Source: Acridotheres tristis
Taxonomy: Eukaryota; Chordata; Aves; Passeriformes; Sturnidae
DNA: 64,000 nt
Assembly (NCBI GenBank): GCA_037013685.1
Contig: CM072887.1
Location: 89,982,347-90,046,346, forward strand
Direction of reading: 5' to 3'
Part shown: positions 1 through 13,600 of the stretch, in pieces
Layout of the letters: the number at the start of each line of letters is the position of its first letter
Position numbering within the stretch: the first letter of the stretch is position 1
Program-made: the position numbers and the translations under genes
The notes under the pieces: model-generated
The model's database searches: none
Seen by the model: the letters and a program-made list of their open reading frames with translations, nothing else
Told to the model about the DNA's origin: nothing

Positions 1-1160
1 GCAGTTCTTAAAACACTTGAGACTGCAAAAAGAAAGGATTAGGTATATCAAACAGACTAACACCAACATAAGTGATAGAGTACATTTTTTGTCCAATAAT
101 ATTCAATAGTTTTGTGTGAAGACATCCTCCCAGAACACGTATGCAATAGAAATTGAATTTTCTATGTCCTTAATATAGCGATATCATCACCAGTGTTTGG
201 GCGCCAGTCTCCCAACATTTTTTCCAAATTAAGACTGCTTTGCATGGAATTGCTTCATGCTCATGTTCCCTCTTTCTTATGTTTCTTCCTATTTTAACAG
301 CTTACCTTAAATGTTAGTGATAACAGATATCATCTTATTGCTGTGTTCTCATCAGGAGGAAGAGTTAGGCACTGCTATATTAATTTAGGTTTTACTATTT
401 TTTAAATTGAAAATAATAAAATAACTTACCAAAACAATAATAATTTTCTTTTGGAAGAAAAGACAGTGTAATGAAAACTGGAAGATCATCTACACAGAGG
501 CAAGGAGATGAAAATTGAGAAAGCAGAAGTAGAATATTAAAATTCATATGGGGAAAATTTTATACAGGACAAATAGACAGAAGAAAAATATATACAGTAA
601 TGTCAAAGAAGACATTCTAGAGACAGTAAGCAGAAAATCAGAAATTATTTTGCAAGGCCACACTGCAGCAAAAAGAAATTGAATGCCATTTTGCTATCCA
701 TACACTGACATATCACGCCGCACTGAGAGAAAATAATAATCTCCAAAAAAGAGGGAAAGCTGAGAGACAAAGGTAAGAAAGTTGTTGTGCTGCTAGTTTT
801 ATTCCTGGACTTACTGCTAAGTTGTATCATCTGCTCTGATAATTTTAAACCACGGACCATTGAAACTGCATGCTTTTCCCTTCATTTGGTAGAGTAGATC
901 TTTGTTATTGACAATTTTTATGCATTAGATCTCTAGTAGAATAATTCCCAGAAATCTTTGAGGAAATTTTCAGGGAACAATTACCAGGATACCCTTGCTG
1001 AAAGGACTACTAAGAAAAGGGAAGGATAAAATGGCTGGTGAACACTTTTCATTCAAATATATATGTATATATATAATATATAGAGGTTTCTGTAGCCTAC
1101 TGAAGATAAACACCAGTTGACTTTGGTAATGTATTTATTGACTGACAGTATAAAAAGAAT

Positions 1161-1203
<43 letters not shown>

Positions 1204-4200
1204 CCTACAAACAGATCACCATAGCCCTCAAAAATAGATTCTATTATCTATATTGATTTATGTAACTCCTTACTCTATTATTAGCTTTGACTGATATAAC
1301 TCTTCATTAGTTATGGATCTGCATATTCAGTGCTCCTTTGCCAGAAAGCCAGAGCCAAGAAGCAAAGAAAATGTCACGGTGAAGTTGTTTGTTTTAGATT
1401 TTTTTTCCACATTTTAGAATACTTTCCGTCTGCTTCACAGCTCCATGAATAAAGCTCAATTATATAGTGTGAATGTCACTTGCATGGGAAAAGTGCCAGA
1501 GCCAAAGAAGTGGTGATGAAGTAATAAAATATGAACTAGGTGAACCACAGATAAGTGGTTGGATTTAAAACAACTCTTGCCCTGGATGGCCAGTAGAGGT
1601 CTTTTTGGCTATCTGTCCAATTACAAAAATGAAACAGGCAGAGCACATAAAGAACAAAATCTATTCAGCTTAGTCCATGATCACTTTAGAGACCAGCTGC
1701 AGATGTGGTAGAGCTATAAAGGACTTCCTGGAACAATGGAAGTCTTATATGCTCCAACTTACTGATCAAAAAATGTTCAGAAGCATCCTATTTATAGTAG
1801 CAAGATCTCAACCTACTTCATTAAAAATGAGAATAATAGTCCAACCCCACCCTTTGATGGAATTTTGTTAAATCAGAACTCTTGGATAGCATGTTCAAAA
1901 CCTGCAAAGATATTGAGCTTATTCAGTCAGAACTTGGATTGTTTCTTGCTCACGTAAAATCTGTAGAATGTTATATATAGAAGAAAATCCCAACTCTAAT
2001 GACATGGTAAATTAATCCAGTATCTTTTTTATTTAAAAAGTTTTTCACAGATTTTTCAGAAATAAAATGAATTTTGTAAAAATTAAATTTTTGCCCTTTT
2101 TACTACTATTTTTTTTTTAAATAAATATGATTGTGAAACACAATTCAATTTCTACAGAAACACTGCATAGGTAGCAGATTCAGGTAGTTACCTAGGGGCT
2201 GGATTTCACATGAGTTTCCCATAAAAGTTTTGGCTGTGTAAGTGCAATGGTTACAATACTCTTGGCATGTATTAATATAGACATTACAAAAGGACACTGT
2301 GGTTTGATGAAGCGGTTTCTTTGTGGGTATATATGATGCTACTCTATAAGAATCCTCTCCAGTTTGTGATAATTACTTCTGGTTTATGCTAGTCCAGCAG
2401 TACAAAGAAATAACATTCTAACTTGTAATATTCTAAAAATAAAATACCAAAAAAAGAAGAAATCGCTTAAATCTTTAAACAGTATTAGTTATAGTAAAAT
2501 AATTTGATTTCAAACATTTTTTTAAAGCCTAGGACAGTGTGTTCTTGATGTAAGATTTTTTTTAACCACAATAAGTAGGTTGTAGGATTTGCGTTGGAGA
2601 TACCATATGGAAAGCACTAATTTAATGGGAAATGATAGTCTGTGAATTGGATTCATGATTCATGAGTCACAATGCACAATAACACATGCCAGTAATTTAC
2701 TAAAATACAGTATGCACGTATGTATATTAATTTACACATGTGCATATACACAAATTCTTTGATATTTAGTTGCTGTTAAAGTGCTGACAGAAATATAGTG
2801 CTTTTCAAATGTTAGAAATAGCACATGAAGACAACTGGCCAGGTAATGGGGTTTGTGGTCACAAGAAATAGTCGTCAATAATAGTTATAATGAAGAGCAT
2901 GCATAATCTTATCTACACTTGCTCATTGTGTAAATTATAAATACTTCCAAAGTACAGCCATTGGAACATATTTTTAGAAGGAGTCTTACAAGCAGAGATG
3001 TCAGAAGGAGGATCTGAGAAAAAAGAGTTTTCTGATTACATTTCTTGATAAACTGAAATAAACATACGTCATTTAGAAAGCTAAAGCAAAATATGCCAGT
3101 ACAGTCATTTGGTTGTATTGATGCCTGCTTTATGATGAAATGTTATATCCTTTCTCTATAGGTAAAAAACAACAATATTGTCTTTAGTTGGTCCTGAGTG
3201 AATGTTTTACTGTAATCAAAGTCCTTATTTTAGTCTTCTGGAAATGCAACATTTATCAAGCTAAGAAATGGCTTTTTAGGAAGAAGTAACTTAGGGTTGA
3301 AGAGGCCTCTTTATTACTGAGATCCAAGGTATAATGATAGCTGATAATATTTATGAAAGATGGAGGCTCTTCAGTGAACCTGCATGCTGAATTACTAATA
3401 AAACCCAATTAGTTGCTTAGATGATTCCCTTTTAGTCATCACTCAGAAATCATGAAAGCTGGGAGAGCATCACAACTGGGTCTACTGCAATGACAAGAGA
3501 TAAAATGGTGCTGGATCTTTGTTGAAGTCTCAAAAGACAGTAACTTAAGTGAATGGATTTTAGTAAAAAAATTCCTCTTTAAAAGGCCCTCTTTAATGAA
3601 CATATATTCAGAGCTAAAATCAGTGTGTGATAATACCATATAAGTGGTACTGTGGTAAGTGGGAAGAGCACAGTGAGGGGTATCAGTATAGGGGTGACTT
3701 GCTAGCTAGAGGCAACAGCATCATGATTAGAGGGAATAGTGCAGCTAGGAGCAGCAGGCAGAAACATCAGCCTGGTGAGAGGGGGTGGTGGTTCACCTAT
3801 GCATTTATGATTAGAGGTTGTGGCAGTTCGAAATTGTGATGAAATAACATCAAGGTACCTCTACATGCACAGGCATAATTTTATGATAAAAGATGTATGA
3901 GAATCTGTCTGCATGCCTGCTAGGATAGTACTGAATACTGAAAAAAAGCTGAGTCACGTGTATTGGAAAGGTACAACCTGGAGAAATGCCTTTCAGTGTA
4001 GATGAAGTGATAGATAGTGTAAAAAACCCAAAGGGCAGCCAACTCACAGAATTATGGCCTTTGAGCTGGTGGCTTCTATTCTGGAGCAAAATCTTAAAAT
4101 TATGACAGATAGCTTAGAATGCAGTATCAGGAAAGCAAAAGAAAAGGTAGCACTTAGTAGGTGAAGAACAGAGAACAAAGCAGAATGAGAAGATTTCATC

Positions 4201-6480
4201 CTCTCACAGACATCTGCTTTCAGCCACTGATAGGAGTCAGGATGCTGAGGTTGATGGGCTGTTCTTCTGTTTTCATAGCTCACAGCTGGATGAGAAAATT
4301 TAATCAATGGTCGTATGCCTACTGTTCTGCAGGGCTGTGCTTTCCCATCAGATAGACACCAGCTTCATTTATTGCTGCTTTATTTTCCACAAATCAATGC
4401 TGTGTCATTTTCCTTTTCAAACCTTTGGTTTTAAGTGTATACATATGGATTTGGCAAGAAAGGAAGTGACTGTTCAGGGCACTACAGCTGTAGCCCCACA
4501 GCCATCTGCTGTCCACCACAAACTGGCCTGATACCTGCAACATCTGAAAGAGGTGCTACAGAAATACTGAATTTTAAAAGGTGTTTACCCAAGTAGGTGT
4601 TAAAAGCTCACAACTGTTCTTTCAAACAAATGAAATACTATTAGATAAGAAAGTTATAATCAAATAGTAATAAAATTTATTTATTGTAAAACCAAGGAGA
4701 ACTCTTGGTCTGTTAGCAGTTAGCTTCCTTGCAACTCTGAATGTGCCTTTATTGAGAAATACATTTTTATAGCGCACCAGCAGTGTCCAAATAGGTGAGT
4801 TTCTGATTTTCTTTTGCATAAATAAGAAGAGTAATCATAAAAAATCTAGATTGATAAGAAATACATAATTGTCTAAAAAATTTAGAATTTTTCTATTTCC
4901 TAGCTCACAAAATCTTGGCTAAAAAATATGAACCATTTCAATAAGAATCAATATTAATGATGATTGGATTTGTCTAGATTTATGTTTCAAGTGCAGTCAC
5001 TAGCATGCACTATTCAACATCTCAGAAGATGAGTGCAGGGTAAATGGAGGAATTATTAGCATCTTTCTCTGTCTCTACCTGCTTTCATGAAACTTGCTCG
5101 CACTTACTATCTTTGATTCCCCTACCACATTGTTAAATCTGTTTAAAGTTATGCAGTAGGCTCAAAAGCTACTGGGAGTGGAAAACAATTTGGCAGAATT
5201 TTGTACAAGCTTCTTTCCTTGGGGGAGCTAAGCTAAAAACCAGACATTTGGCCTTGGATTTGCCCATTCTGAACAACCCTCTGACCAGAGATTATTAATT
5301 AAAAATATGGTAGAGATGACAGGAAAATCATAAGTACTTCTGTTCATACTCTTTTGTTTGCACTTGTTAGATGGTATTTGACTTCATGAACAGTCCCTCA
5401 GAAAACATTGTGGCATCAACCATTGGTATAAGACACTGAGAATCTGTCTTAGTGTAAGAGAAACATGACTCTCTGCAGCTGTTTATACCATATCAATAAA
5501 AATGAGATTACAGAGTTGAAACCCTTAAAGTACTAATGTAATTGGCAAAATTCCTGGAGATTTTTAACAAGACCAGCATTTCACCATAGATGTGTTGGCT
5601 CTCCTTGATTTTCAAATAAATTACAAAGCATTCCCATCCATGTTTGTGTTGACTGCTCCTAAGTACTTATGAAGAGATTAGGATAGAAATTTTCTGTACT
5701 TGTTGCCTACAAAGTGCCTGTGAGTTTTATTTATTTCAGTAATTCACTGTCCATTTGAATGGTGTGTGACTGGCTATCTTTTCTTCACTGGACAGATGTT
5801 TCTTCTTAACAGAGACAAGTAATCAGTGAGTAGCAGGTAATGCACTTCTGACGGGGATCTGTGGCACTGTCTTAATTAACAAGATTTTAAATAATTAGTT
5901 ACCAGTATAATTTGAGAAGGGAAAAAATTAAGATGCCATGAAAAGCAGAATTTTTTTTATTCCCAAAACTTTTCTTTACCTGACTGCTTCTGAAAATAAA
6001 TACTCTCCCTTTGTTGTATTTTATTGCATCTATTGTTCAGAAGCTTCCCATTTTATTGCTCAAATCTTGTATTTTTCTCATCTTTATGGGCTTTCACATA
6101 TTTGCTGTTATTGCTTTATGTACTTGTGATGTTTATGGACTCACATTATATACAATCTCAATTCATCATTATCATTTGCTGTTTTAAGCATGATATATTA
6201 TTGTAAAAGTGGAAGATAAAATCTCCACATAAAAGCTACATTTTTACAGTAAATTCAACTTTTCTTTTTTTGTTGCTTTTAGTGTTCAAATAATGCATTT
6301 TGATAATTCTGTATTTAATAAATGTCTGAAGGTAGCATTTTAATTTTACCTGCTACTGGCATTTTCTGGAAGCCAGGTAGTGAGACAGATGAAGATAAAA
6401 AAGATTTAATTTTCAAAGAATGGTAGACAAGTAAAAATAACATCTAACTGCCAGTGATGTCTCTTCAGATAGTAACACAC
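1..6480. other. AT-rich unique sequence, no gene recognised
   Basis: No recognisable gene, RNA gene or interspersed repeat was found in this stretch apart from the (TG)n microsatellite listed separately and a short AT alternation just before it near 1056-1082. Open frames on both strands are at most about 90 codons and resemble no family I know. Base composition is uniformly AT-rich with frequent A and T runs, as in avian intergenic or intronic DNA. Very old, strongly diverged repeats could be present and would not be visible by eye. Confidence 0.6.
1165..1200. repeat. (TG)18 microsatellite
   Basis: An uninterrupted run of 18 TG dinucleotides, preceded by a short TATA stretch. Perfect dinucleotide runs of this length are usually length-polymorphic between individuals. 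Alternating purine-pyrimidine sequence of this type can adopt left-handed Z-DNA. Confidence 0.98.
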
Positions 6481-6489
6481 GTTATCCCC

Positions 6490-7520
6490 TGGCTATATTA
6501 TTGTGCTTAAGACACTGGCTGAGTCCTTAGGGAGATCCTCCAGAGGTTCAAGACAGTGGTTTTGCCCCTGGTATCACACAGAGCACATGTCAGATACATG
6601 TCACCTCTCTCCCTGTGTTGCCACTGGCAGTGGCAATGCCTTTCATACCCTGAGCTGGTTTACAGTCCTTTTCAAATCACGCCTGGCAAAACAACAAGGT
6701 CTGAAGAGCAGGTGAGGGAAAGGGGAGCACAATGAGAGCAGGTGCTGTCACAGCAGCCAGCAAAGCCAGGTGTGCACCCACTGTGGCACCACCTCCCACC
6801 CAGCCTCCAGATGGCAGGTGCCCCCTTCCAGTGTCTCCAGCAGCACCTGCCATTCACAGCCCCTGACAGGAAGCTTGGAACTGCCAATGTGGCTTTTCTG
6901 CGGAGAATATGGAATACAACTTGTCTGCTGTTGAGGGGAAAAAACAAAGTGGCTTATTAATTTAATAAAACAAACAAGCAAAAAGTCATAATGAATACAA
7001 TTGTCAGCAAACGTGACCTTCACTATTTTTGAAGTCAGCCAACTTTTGAAGTCAGGCACTATCCATGCAGTGATACAAGGAGCGGTGGTTTTGTGCCTGC
7101 AGCACTGGGAGTTGGAATGCCTTCCCGAATCTCTCTGCCGACTGCAGGCACCAAGTTTAAGCATATTTCCTGTCATCGTGTCTGTAAATGATGACAGATG
7201 TATCATGCTGTCACTGCAGGGAGCATACAAGGGTGACGTTGGCTCTCCTCTCCTGCGCAGAGAGCAGTGTGGCACAGCCCAGGGACATCTGGCCTGCCAT
7301 GGCACCACTGTCCCACTGCTGCCTGCCCTGCTGGGCCCTGCCCTGGGGGTGCTGAGGCTTCTGAGAGTGAGCCTGGCCCAGGAGCCTTGTTGTGGAACAG
7401 CCTCATCCCAGGCGCTCAACTGCTTCCAGGCGTCATGTCCAACTGCACGTCCTCTCCAGGTCAGTGTTCCCTCTTGGGCCTGCCTTGCTCAGATCTTCGT
7501 GTGTGACTTTGGCTTTCTCT
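6490..7520. other. GC-richer block of unknown nature
   Basis: This kilobase is clearly richer in G and C than the sequence on either side and carries the longest open frames in the window: about 220 codons on the plus strand (7001-7657) and about 220 on the minus strand (6748-7419). The two frames overlap over most of their length, so at most one could be real, and neither translation resembles a protein I know. The lower density of TAA, TAG and TGA in GC-rich DNA is enough to explain them. The block contains an 11-bp inverted repeat (6811-6821 with 6843-6853), an 8-bp inverted repeat (7170-7177 with 7190-7197), a direct repeat of about 12 bp near 7027-7055, and an exon-like segment at 7261-7459. 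It could be a decayed retroelement, a conserved regulatory block or part of a noncoding transcript. The sequence alone does not decide. Confidence 0.4.
6811..6853. repeat. 11-bp perfect inverted repeat (hairpin)
   Basis: Bases 6811-6821 (ATGGCAGGTGC) are the exact reverse complement of 6843-6853, separated by a 21-base loop. The stem is GC-rich and could fold as RNA or DNA. The arms contain an E-box core (CAGGTG / CACCTG). The stem is too short for a typical microRNA precursor, so no function is assigned. Confidence 0.8.
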
Positions 7521-7526
7521 TTATTC

Positions 7527-7660
7527 AGCTAGAATGTCGGTCAGAGCATAGGGCTAATGACATCAGGGTCACAGGTTTGATCCCTATGTGGGTCATTTCC
7601 TTGAGAGTTGGACTCAATGATCCTTGTGGGTCCCTTCCAACTCAGAATATTCTGTGAGTC
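7527..7660 (+). mobile_element. TguSINE1-like retroposon (tRNA-like head, CR1-like tail)
   Basis: A short non-autonomous retroposon. Its head resembles a tRNA gene: a decayed A-box-like segment at about 7530-7550 ending in GGTCAGAGC, and a B-box-like segment GGTTTGATCC at 7574-7583, both parts of an RNA polymerase III internal promoter. After the B box it passes into a typical CR1 3' tail, with the motif GTTGGACTCAATGATC and then GGGTCCCTTCCAACTC, ending near 7658. This head-tail combination matches, from memory, the zebra finch SINE TguSINE1, which derives from a tRNA-Ile-like gene and is thought to be copied by CR1 reverse transcriptase. The copy is diverged (the A box lacks bases) and probably transcriptionally dead. 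It is the best single clue that the host is a passerine. Confidence 0.8.
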
Positions 7661-10600
7661 TATTACTTGAAAATGGGTCAGTGTTCATATGGACAGCACA
7701 AACAGGATGGCTGCCCCATCTTTGCCACCTTGACCATGTTTCTAAATGTGTGGTGAGGCACGGGGTTTACTTCACTCAGGTACGGTGGAGGAAAAACCCC
7801 TCTTGACAAGAAAAACCCCTCTCAGATGTGTTAAGCCCAGCTCACTACTGCCCTTGGAAGAGGAACCCCACAGCTCTTACTACAGAGTGGATGCTGAAGG
7901 AGAGACTCGCCTCCATCAAAAAACCAAGAGAGCTACCACTTCTCAGGATACCATTGTGGCTCTGCATCACTTCTGTTCAAAAATCCAGCACTGATTGTTT
8001 AGTCCCAGTTCTCTCTGACATCTTGGAGTTTGTAATTTAGCAGGTCCTGCCCATTAAACACATGCCTTACTGATATCAAGTAGTGTAAGTATTTTACCCT
8101 GAGTGTCATGTAGTGCTAAGCCTTGCAAGTATTTATTACATCCACACTGTTACTTTTACCAGCTAAGCCTGTCATCTCATCAAAGAATTTTCGACAAGAC
8201 CTGTTTCCAGGATACCACAGCAGTTATGCATCTAGGCACTTTTGAAAACATGCCAGGTATCTATCTGAATCTTTGCACACCACATATCTATAAAATCTGT
8301 GTTTCAGACTCCTATTATAGTGGAGATTCAGATCTATGAGGAGTATTTTTAGCTTTATATTGCTGATCATGAAGTCTCCCAAAAACCTATTATATGAAAA
8401 ACAAAATGAAACTGTGTTTTAAATGTATCAGCCTACCCTAACCCTTACTATGAATTACAGATAACTAGCTAACATCGTTAGACATTTATTGAATTCTATT
8501 TATATAATATACAAGATGACTGAAATAACTAAAAAGACAAAACATAAAAAACCTCACACTAAAACAAGGAAACAAACAAAAAAATCCAACTAAACAAACC
8601 CAAACAAACCAAATCCCAGCCTTACATCACATTTAGCAATTGATCTGGAGGCACCTAGGAGTGTCTTCTGTGTTGATTGACTCTGTGCAAATCAGAAGGA
8701 AGCATTAATTAAAATTTATATGTGAAAAAAAGAGCTGAGAACTGTACCTGAACTTTAAGAAGTTCATGATATAGGTCAGACAGACATAAAGCCTCATCTT
8801 CAAGGTATTTGGCTACATGAACAACTTAAACTTCATATTTAATTATAGATTAGTAATCCTCTAAGTCACGCTTAATTTAGCACTCCTGAAATATTTCTTG
8901 CGTTCTCACTCAGTGAGTGATATGTGAAAATTCAGTGTGTTTGCAGAAAGTATTTTTCTATCTTGCTAGGCCAGACCAAAAAAATAAAAAATAAAAAAAA
9001 AAAAATTTAAGTTCAGAACTGCTAACTTGAGATCAAATGTTGAGCCAGCACCTGGTGTTCGTGACTTCTAAGACCTACAGGTTCCTCACCTTTTAAAGTC
9101 TTTCAGGAGCCACAGCACATCTGCAGCAGTGTCTGGTGGGTTCAACAGTGTGGTAGCAAGGCAATTGAGAGATACAGAAATTATGTGTGGAGGGTTAAAT
9201 TTAAAAGCGTGAGATGCCACACAGTTACATGCCAGTATTCAACAAGAACAGAACATTTAACTTTCTTTTTTTTTTTTTTTTCTCTAAAATGAAGCACTCC
9301 TAGCCCATAGACTTCTGTAACATCTTTGTATAAACGGAACTTGAAGGTGTTAGAGGCATTTTTGTCCACAGTCTGACGTGGTTTGAACTCAGATTTCTTG
9401 GCTTCTGGGGACGTTTCTGTAGAGCAAAAAGAGGCGAGAAGCAGAGATATTGTACAGGCTCACGGCTGCGACACTCACTGAATGCTGGGTCTCATCCTCC
9501 CTGCCATCACTCCTTATGAAGCTTATATTAAACAGATATTGCATAAAATGCAGGAATGGACCTTGAAACAGGATTGAGACCAATAGCAACTTCACTTCCC
9601 TCACTTCCCCTCTGGCTGTGTCTGAAAAGAGATGAGTGAGCACTGTAAAAGAAAGGATCTCTTTGCCTCATCTGGCAGGCCTGCATGTGCATTTCCTATC
9701 ACGGAACAAAGTACCTAAATGTGAAAACTGTTCTCTATGAACAGGAAAAGAACAGTCTCCTGTGCATTTCATGCATGTATACTCTTGGGTTTTGTTAAGC
9801 AAATAGTGTACTTTGTAATAGTATATTCCTAAGAATCAGTTATCTCTTAATCCCTAGGCCCTTAAAAAGGTTGAAAGATGATTTTTTGTCATTGAAACCT
9901 CTTGCAGTGAAAAGAATTTTTTAATAGTCTTTATAAGTAACAAAATCCCTATTGCAGCACTAAACGTGCTTATTCTGTGTTTGGCTTTCCCCAAATGTCC
10001 ATCTCCTCTGTGACAGCTCACAGACTTTGCAACCATATTTATGCATTTTACATCCAAATACCTCCTTGGGATTTTTGTCAGGCAAGACTTCTAATATTTT
10101 CAACATAGATTTAGCTCAACCTAGAGACCTAACTTCTTCTATTGAGATGGTGCACTAGCTGATTAGGAAGAATATGATTGATAAGAGGGGTTTGCACATG
10201 CTGTAAATCTGACTTTTCTTTGCTTCTTTCCATTTTCCTAAAATAACCCCTGGAAAAGTCACATTTTTACCAAATAAAGTCTCTTCATTTTTTTTTTTTT
10301 TCAGAACTTCTAGGTGTTTTTAAACTATACAGGTACTGTGGATTAAAGATGTCACGTTTGTACACAATTAGATATAATGCTAGCAACTACAACTACTTCT
10401 TAATTTCCCCTTATACTTTTCAGGCTTTGTAGATTCCCATAGGAAGGAAAAATCTACTTTAATCAATAAATAGAATCCAGCAGAAAAAAAGTATTACAAC
10501 CTGCTGCAATTCCATCAGTTTCATTTCCTTCCTTAGGAGAATTGAATATTCAGCCATGTAGATCTTCACCTTTCAGTTAAGTCTATTTAAGGGTTTCTAA

Positions 10601-13600
10601 ATAGTTATGATATAGCTTTCATTCCAGTTTTCACCTTTTTCTTCTTTCCATGTCTGTGCTCTGTAATAGCTCAAACAACCTTTTTGCTTGACAAGGCTTT
10701 TGTAAACTTATGTCTTTCTCCTAATGCACTGTGTTTGGAGTCTCTTCTTCCTTTAGTTAGCTGAAGGGAGCCTATCTTTCTCGAAAGCTTTTCCTAGAAA
10801 TCACTTATTTTAGCTTGCCTTATGTTGCTATTTTTGTCCTTTGGCAACCACTGCCTATATCACTGGTGATAATATTGTGGGAGAAAAGACTAAATATCCG
10901 TATAAATTGCAGAAAAGAAGCATCCGATATGGCATTGTTGGAACTTTGCAAGTGTAGTTTTTCACTTATTACTTCCTTTTCCACAGTGTCCATCATCATT
11001 TGTTTATCATTAGTTGCCTAATTTAGAGTTTAACTGTGCTTGAACAGAGATTTTGGACAGAGGAGAGCTGAGTGCTAACATGATTCAGGTAGAATCAATA
11101 TATCCTGAGCTTCTGTGATGTATACTCTGAAAGCTTCCTTTTGTTTAGAAATACTGACCTGCTGGTGATCTTCTGCTCTAATTCTGCTGGAAGAAGTGGC
11201 AGCAGCCATTGCTTCAAATCATTAGCTTTCATTTGAAAGAGTGAGGGATGCATATAGATAATCACCTTTGTGGCACCAGGGAGGCAGAGTTGTAAAAAGT
11301 AAGTGCTTTTGTAATGCTGATAGAGAGCGGAGAAAAGTATTTCACTGTGTCATCTGGTCAAGCTCCCTTAAGCCCACCAAATAAAATTACTGCTATTGGT
11401 CACATAAATTTTGAATGGACCCTGAAATCATAGTTGTGGAACAGTTAATGTGGGCTGGTGGTTGTTGGAACAAGGGTCCTTTTGAACCTTAACCACATAA
11501 TGCATATTGTTATCATTATTTACATATATGTACTCACTGATTGGATACTAAGATGATGAATATTTTTAGTATAGCCTACATAGCCTGTGTAAGAAACATG
11601 GAAATCTTTCCTTTTTTTTTCTTTAACAGAATTATCTGCAAATGACATTATAAATTTCGCTTTTTTTTTTCTCTGCTTGGTGTATGCACAAGAAAAAAAA
11701 ATATAGAGAGGCAATATTTATTTTGATAAAAATACATACAGAAAATGTCTTCTAAATAAAAGTATTTGGTATTTACACTAAATGCCATATGATTGTGTTC
11801 TAATTTTGTTGAAATAAGTTTAAAATAAAGATTAAAAACACCACCCCAACCTCATATACACTTGATTAACAGTGGAACAAATGGTTTTTCTACACATGCA
11901 TGTATTACTATTTAAAGGCTGGCCTTTTTGTACAACTGCAGGGCAATAGTTCCCATTAGTTTTAGAGAGCAGGCCATCCTATTTTAAACATAATAAGCAT
12001 CTCTTCCAGACAGAAGTTCTTGCTCCTGGAATAAAAATGAGTATTAAGATATTAGTGTACTGGCAAGCTAAATATCTAGCAGAAAAATCCATCCAGCTCA
12101 TTATAGCAAGCAAGATTTCTATAAATTAGCAGTAAAAAAGAAATTGTCTGGTTTGGGTGGAATAGATATTGAAAAACCTGAATGGATCTTATGGCTGAAT
12201 GAACTGGTTTTGATTCACATTTAAGATTCTGTTGGATCTTCACTGAGTGCCTTCACATCACTTCTTGAGGACCAGAAAGATAACATACAGAATCTCTTTT
12301 TTTGTTAAGACATACTGTTTGGAAATAAATTAGAAAGGCCTGAAAGGAAAAATTCATCTGTATGCTGTGTGCAATCGTTAATCGTGAGAGAGGGAAGATA
12401 AATGAACCAAAACAAAGATATATTTTTTGAGGATGTTAAATCAGTAGTGTGCAAAAGGGGCAATTAGTAGTATTTTTCTAAGAGCAATTTAGATTAAATA
12501 GCTGCTGTATGCTATTTTTATTCCATGCCTGAGTTGTCTCTAAAGCAATTTTAAGAGAGCATATATTTTGTTAGCCTGTGTTTTTGAAACCAAGGTAGAA
12601 AAAGACTGTAGCCTGTTGCAGGCATAATGCTCTAAACATTCATGTGCTATTAATAGATTAAGTGGGCAGGAATTTCCTACTCATTGCAGTTTTTCTCTAT
12701 TTTATTGTTTCCAGTGGTTGGTAATTTGCATTTTATGACATTTCATAATATATGCTCCCAATTACAGTAAAATAGGATTTATTTTTCTTTTTAGACAGAA
12801 TTATTGTTGGTTTATGAGGTAAATATGCCAGCAAAATTTTTCCCTTGTCTCTGTGCTCTAGGTCTCTTGCCACATTCAACACCATTCTTTTCAGCATAAT
12901 CTTCATTAGTTTAAAGTCCAGATTTTCTTTTGCTACAGTGAAAACCCTATGCTCAAACTGCTTGAGATTTTTAAAGATGGTTCCTGTGTTTGGTGTTTTG
13001 TGTGCATATTTGTAGCTTAAGCTAGTAAATTTGAATACTTGTGCAATCATATTCATAATATTATACAACAGACAGTGAGTTAAAAGTTCGACTTTCTGCA
13101 TGAACAAGAAAATGTAATGGTCTTCTATACCAATTTCACTTCCGCTAGTCCCCCTTATTGCTTTATGATGTCGCATCAGCAGTGTGCTTACCATACTGAT
13201 TAACAAAGGCTAGAAACTTTGCTTTTAATAATCTTCTTGTGTACCTCTCCATTTTGATTCCATGAAATTACCAATCCCAATTACCTGGTTTTCTTCTTCC
13301 TTTTGAGAAAGGCATGACTGGCATGCTGCCCACCCGTCAAAATCTGTCTCATGTTGAAGTACCCTCCATGCTGTAAGTTTAGAAAGTTACTGTAGAGTCA
13401 GCACTGCTCAAATTCAGTCTGACAATCTTCTTATCAAAGTCATTGATTGCATAAGAAGTGACCAGTATTTGAGCATAGTACAAGACCATGTTGTTCTCGG
13501 TATTATATTAATATTTCCTTGACTGGGTCAGATTAGGCTATATTCAAATTATTAGAACTTCTAATGTTGCTAAACGTGTAGGAAAACAAGTGACTTCAGG

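Noticed and set aside
6748..7657. Two overlapping open frames of about 220 codons on opposite strands
   Set aside because: They overlap antisense to each other in a GC-rich block where stop codons are rare, and neither translation resembles a known protein. The plus-strand frame also runs into a SINE.
12733..13206. 157-codon open frame on the minus strand in AT-rich DNA
   Set aside because: It has no ATG at its 5' edge (the first in-frame ATG is four codons in), no domain I recognise and no splice or promoter context. A frame of roughly this size is expected once by chance in 64 kb read in six frames at this composition.
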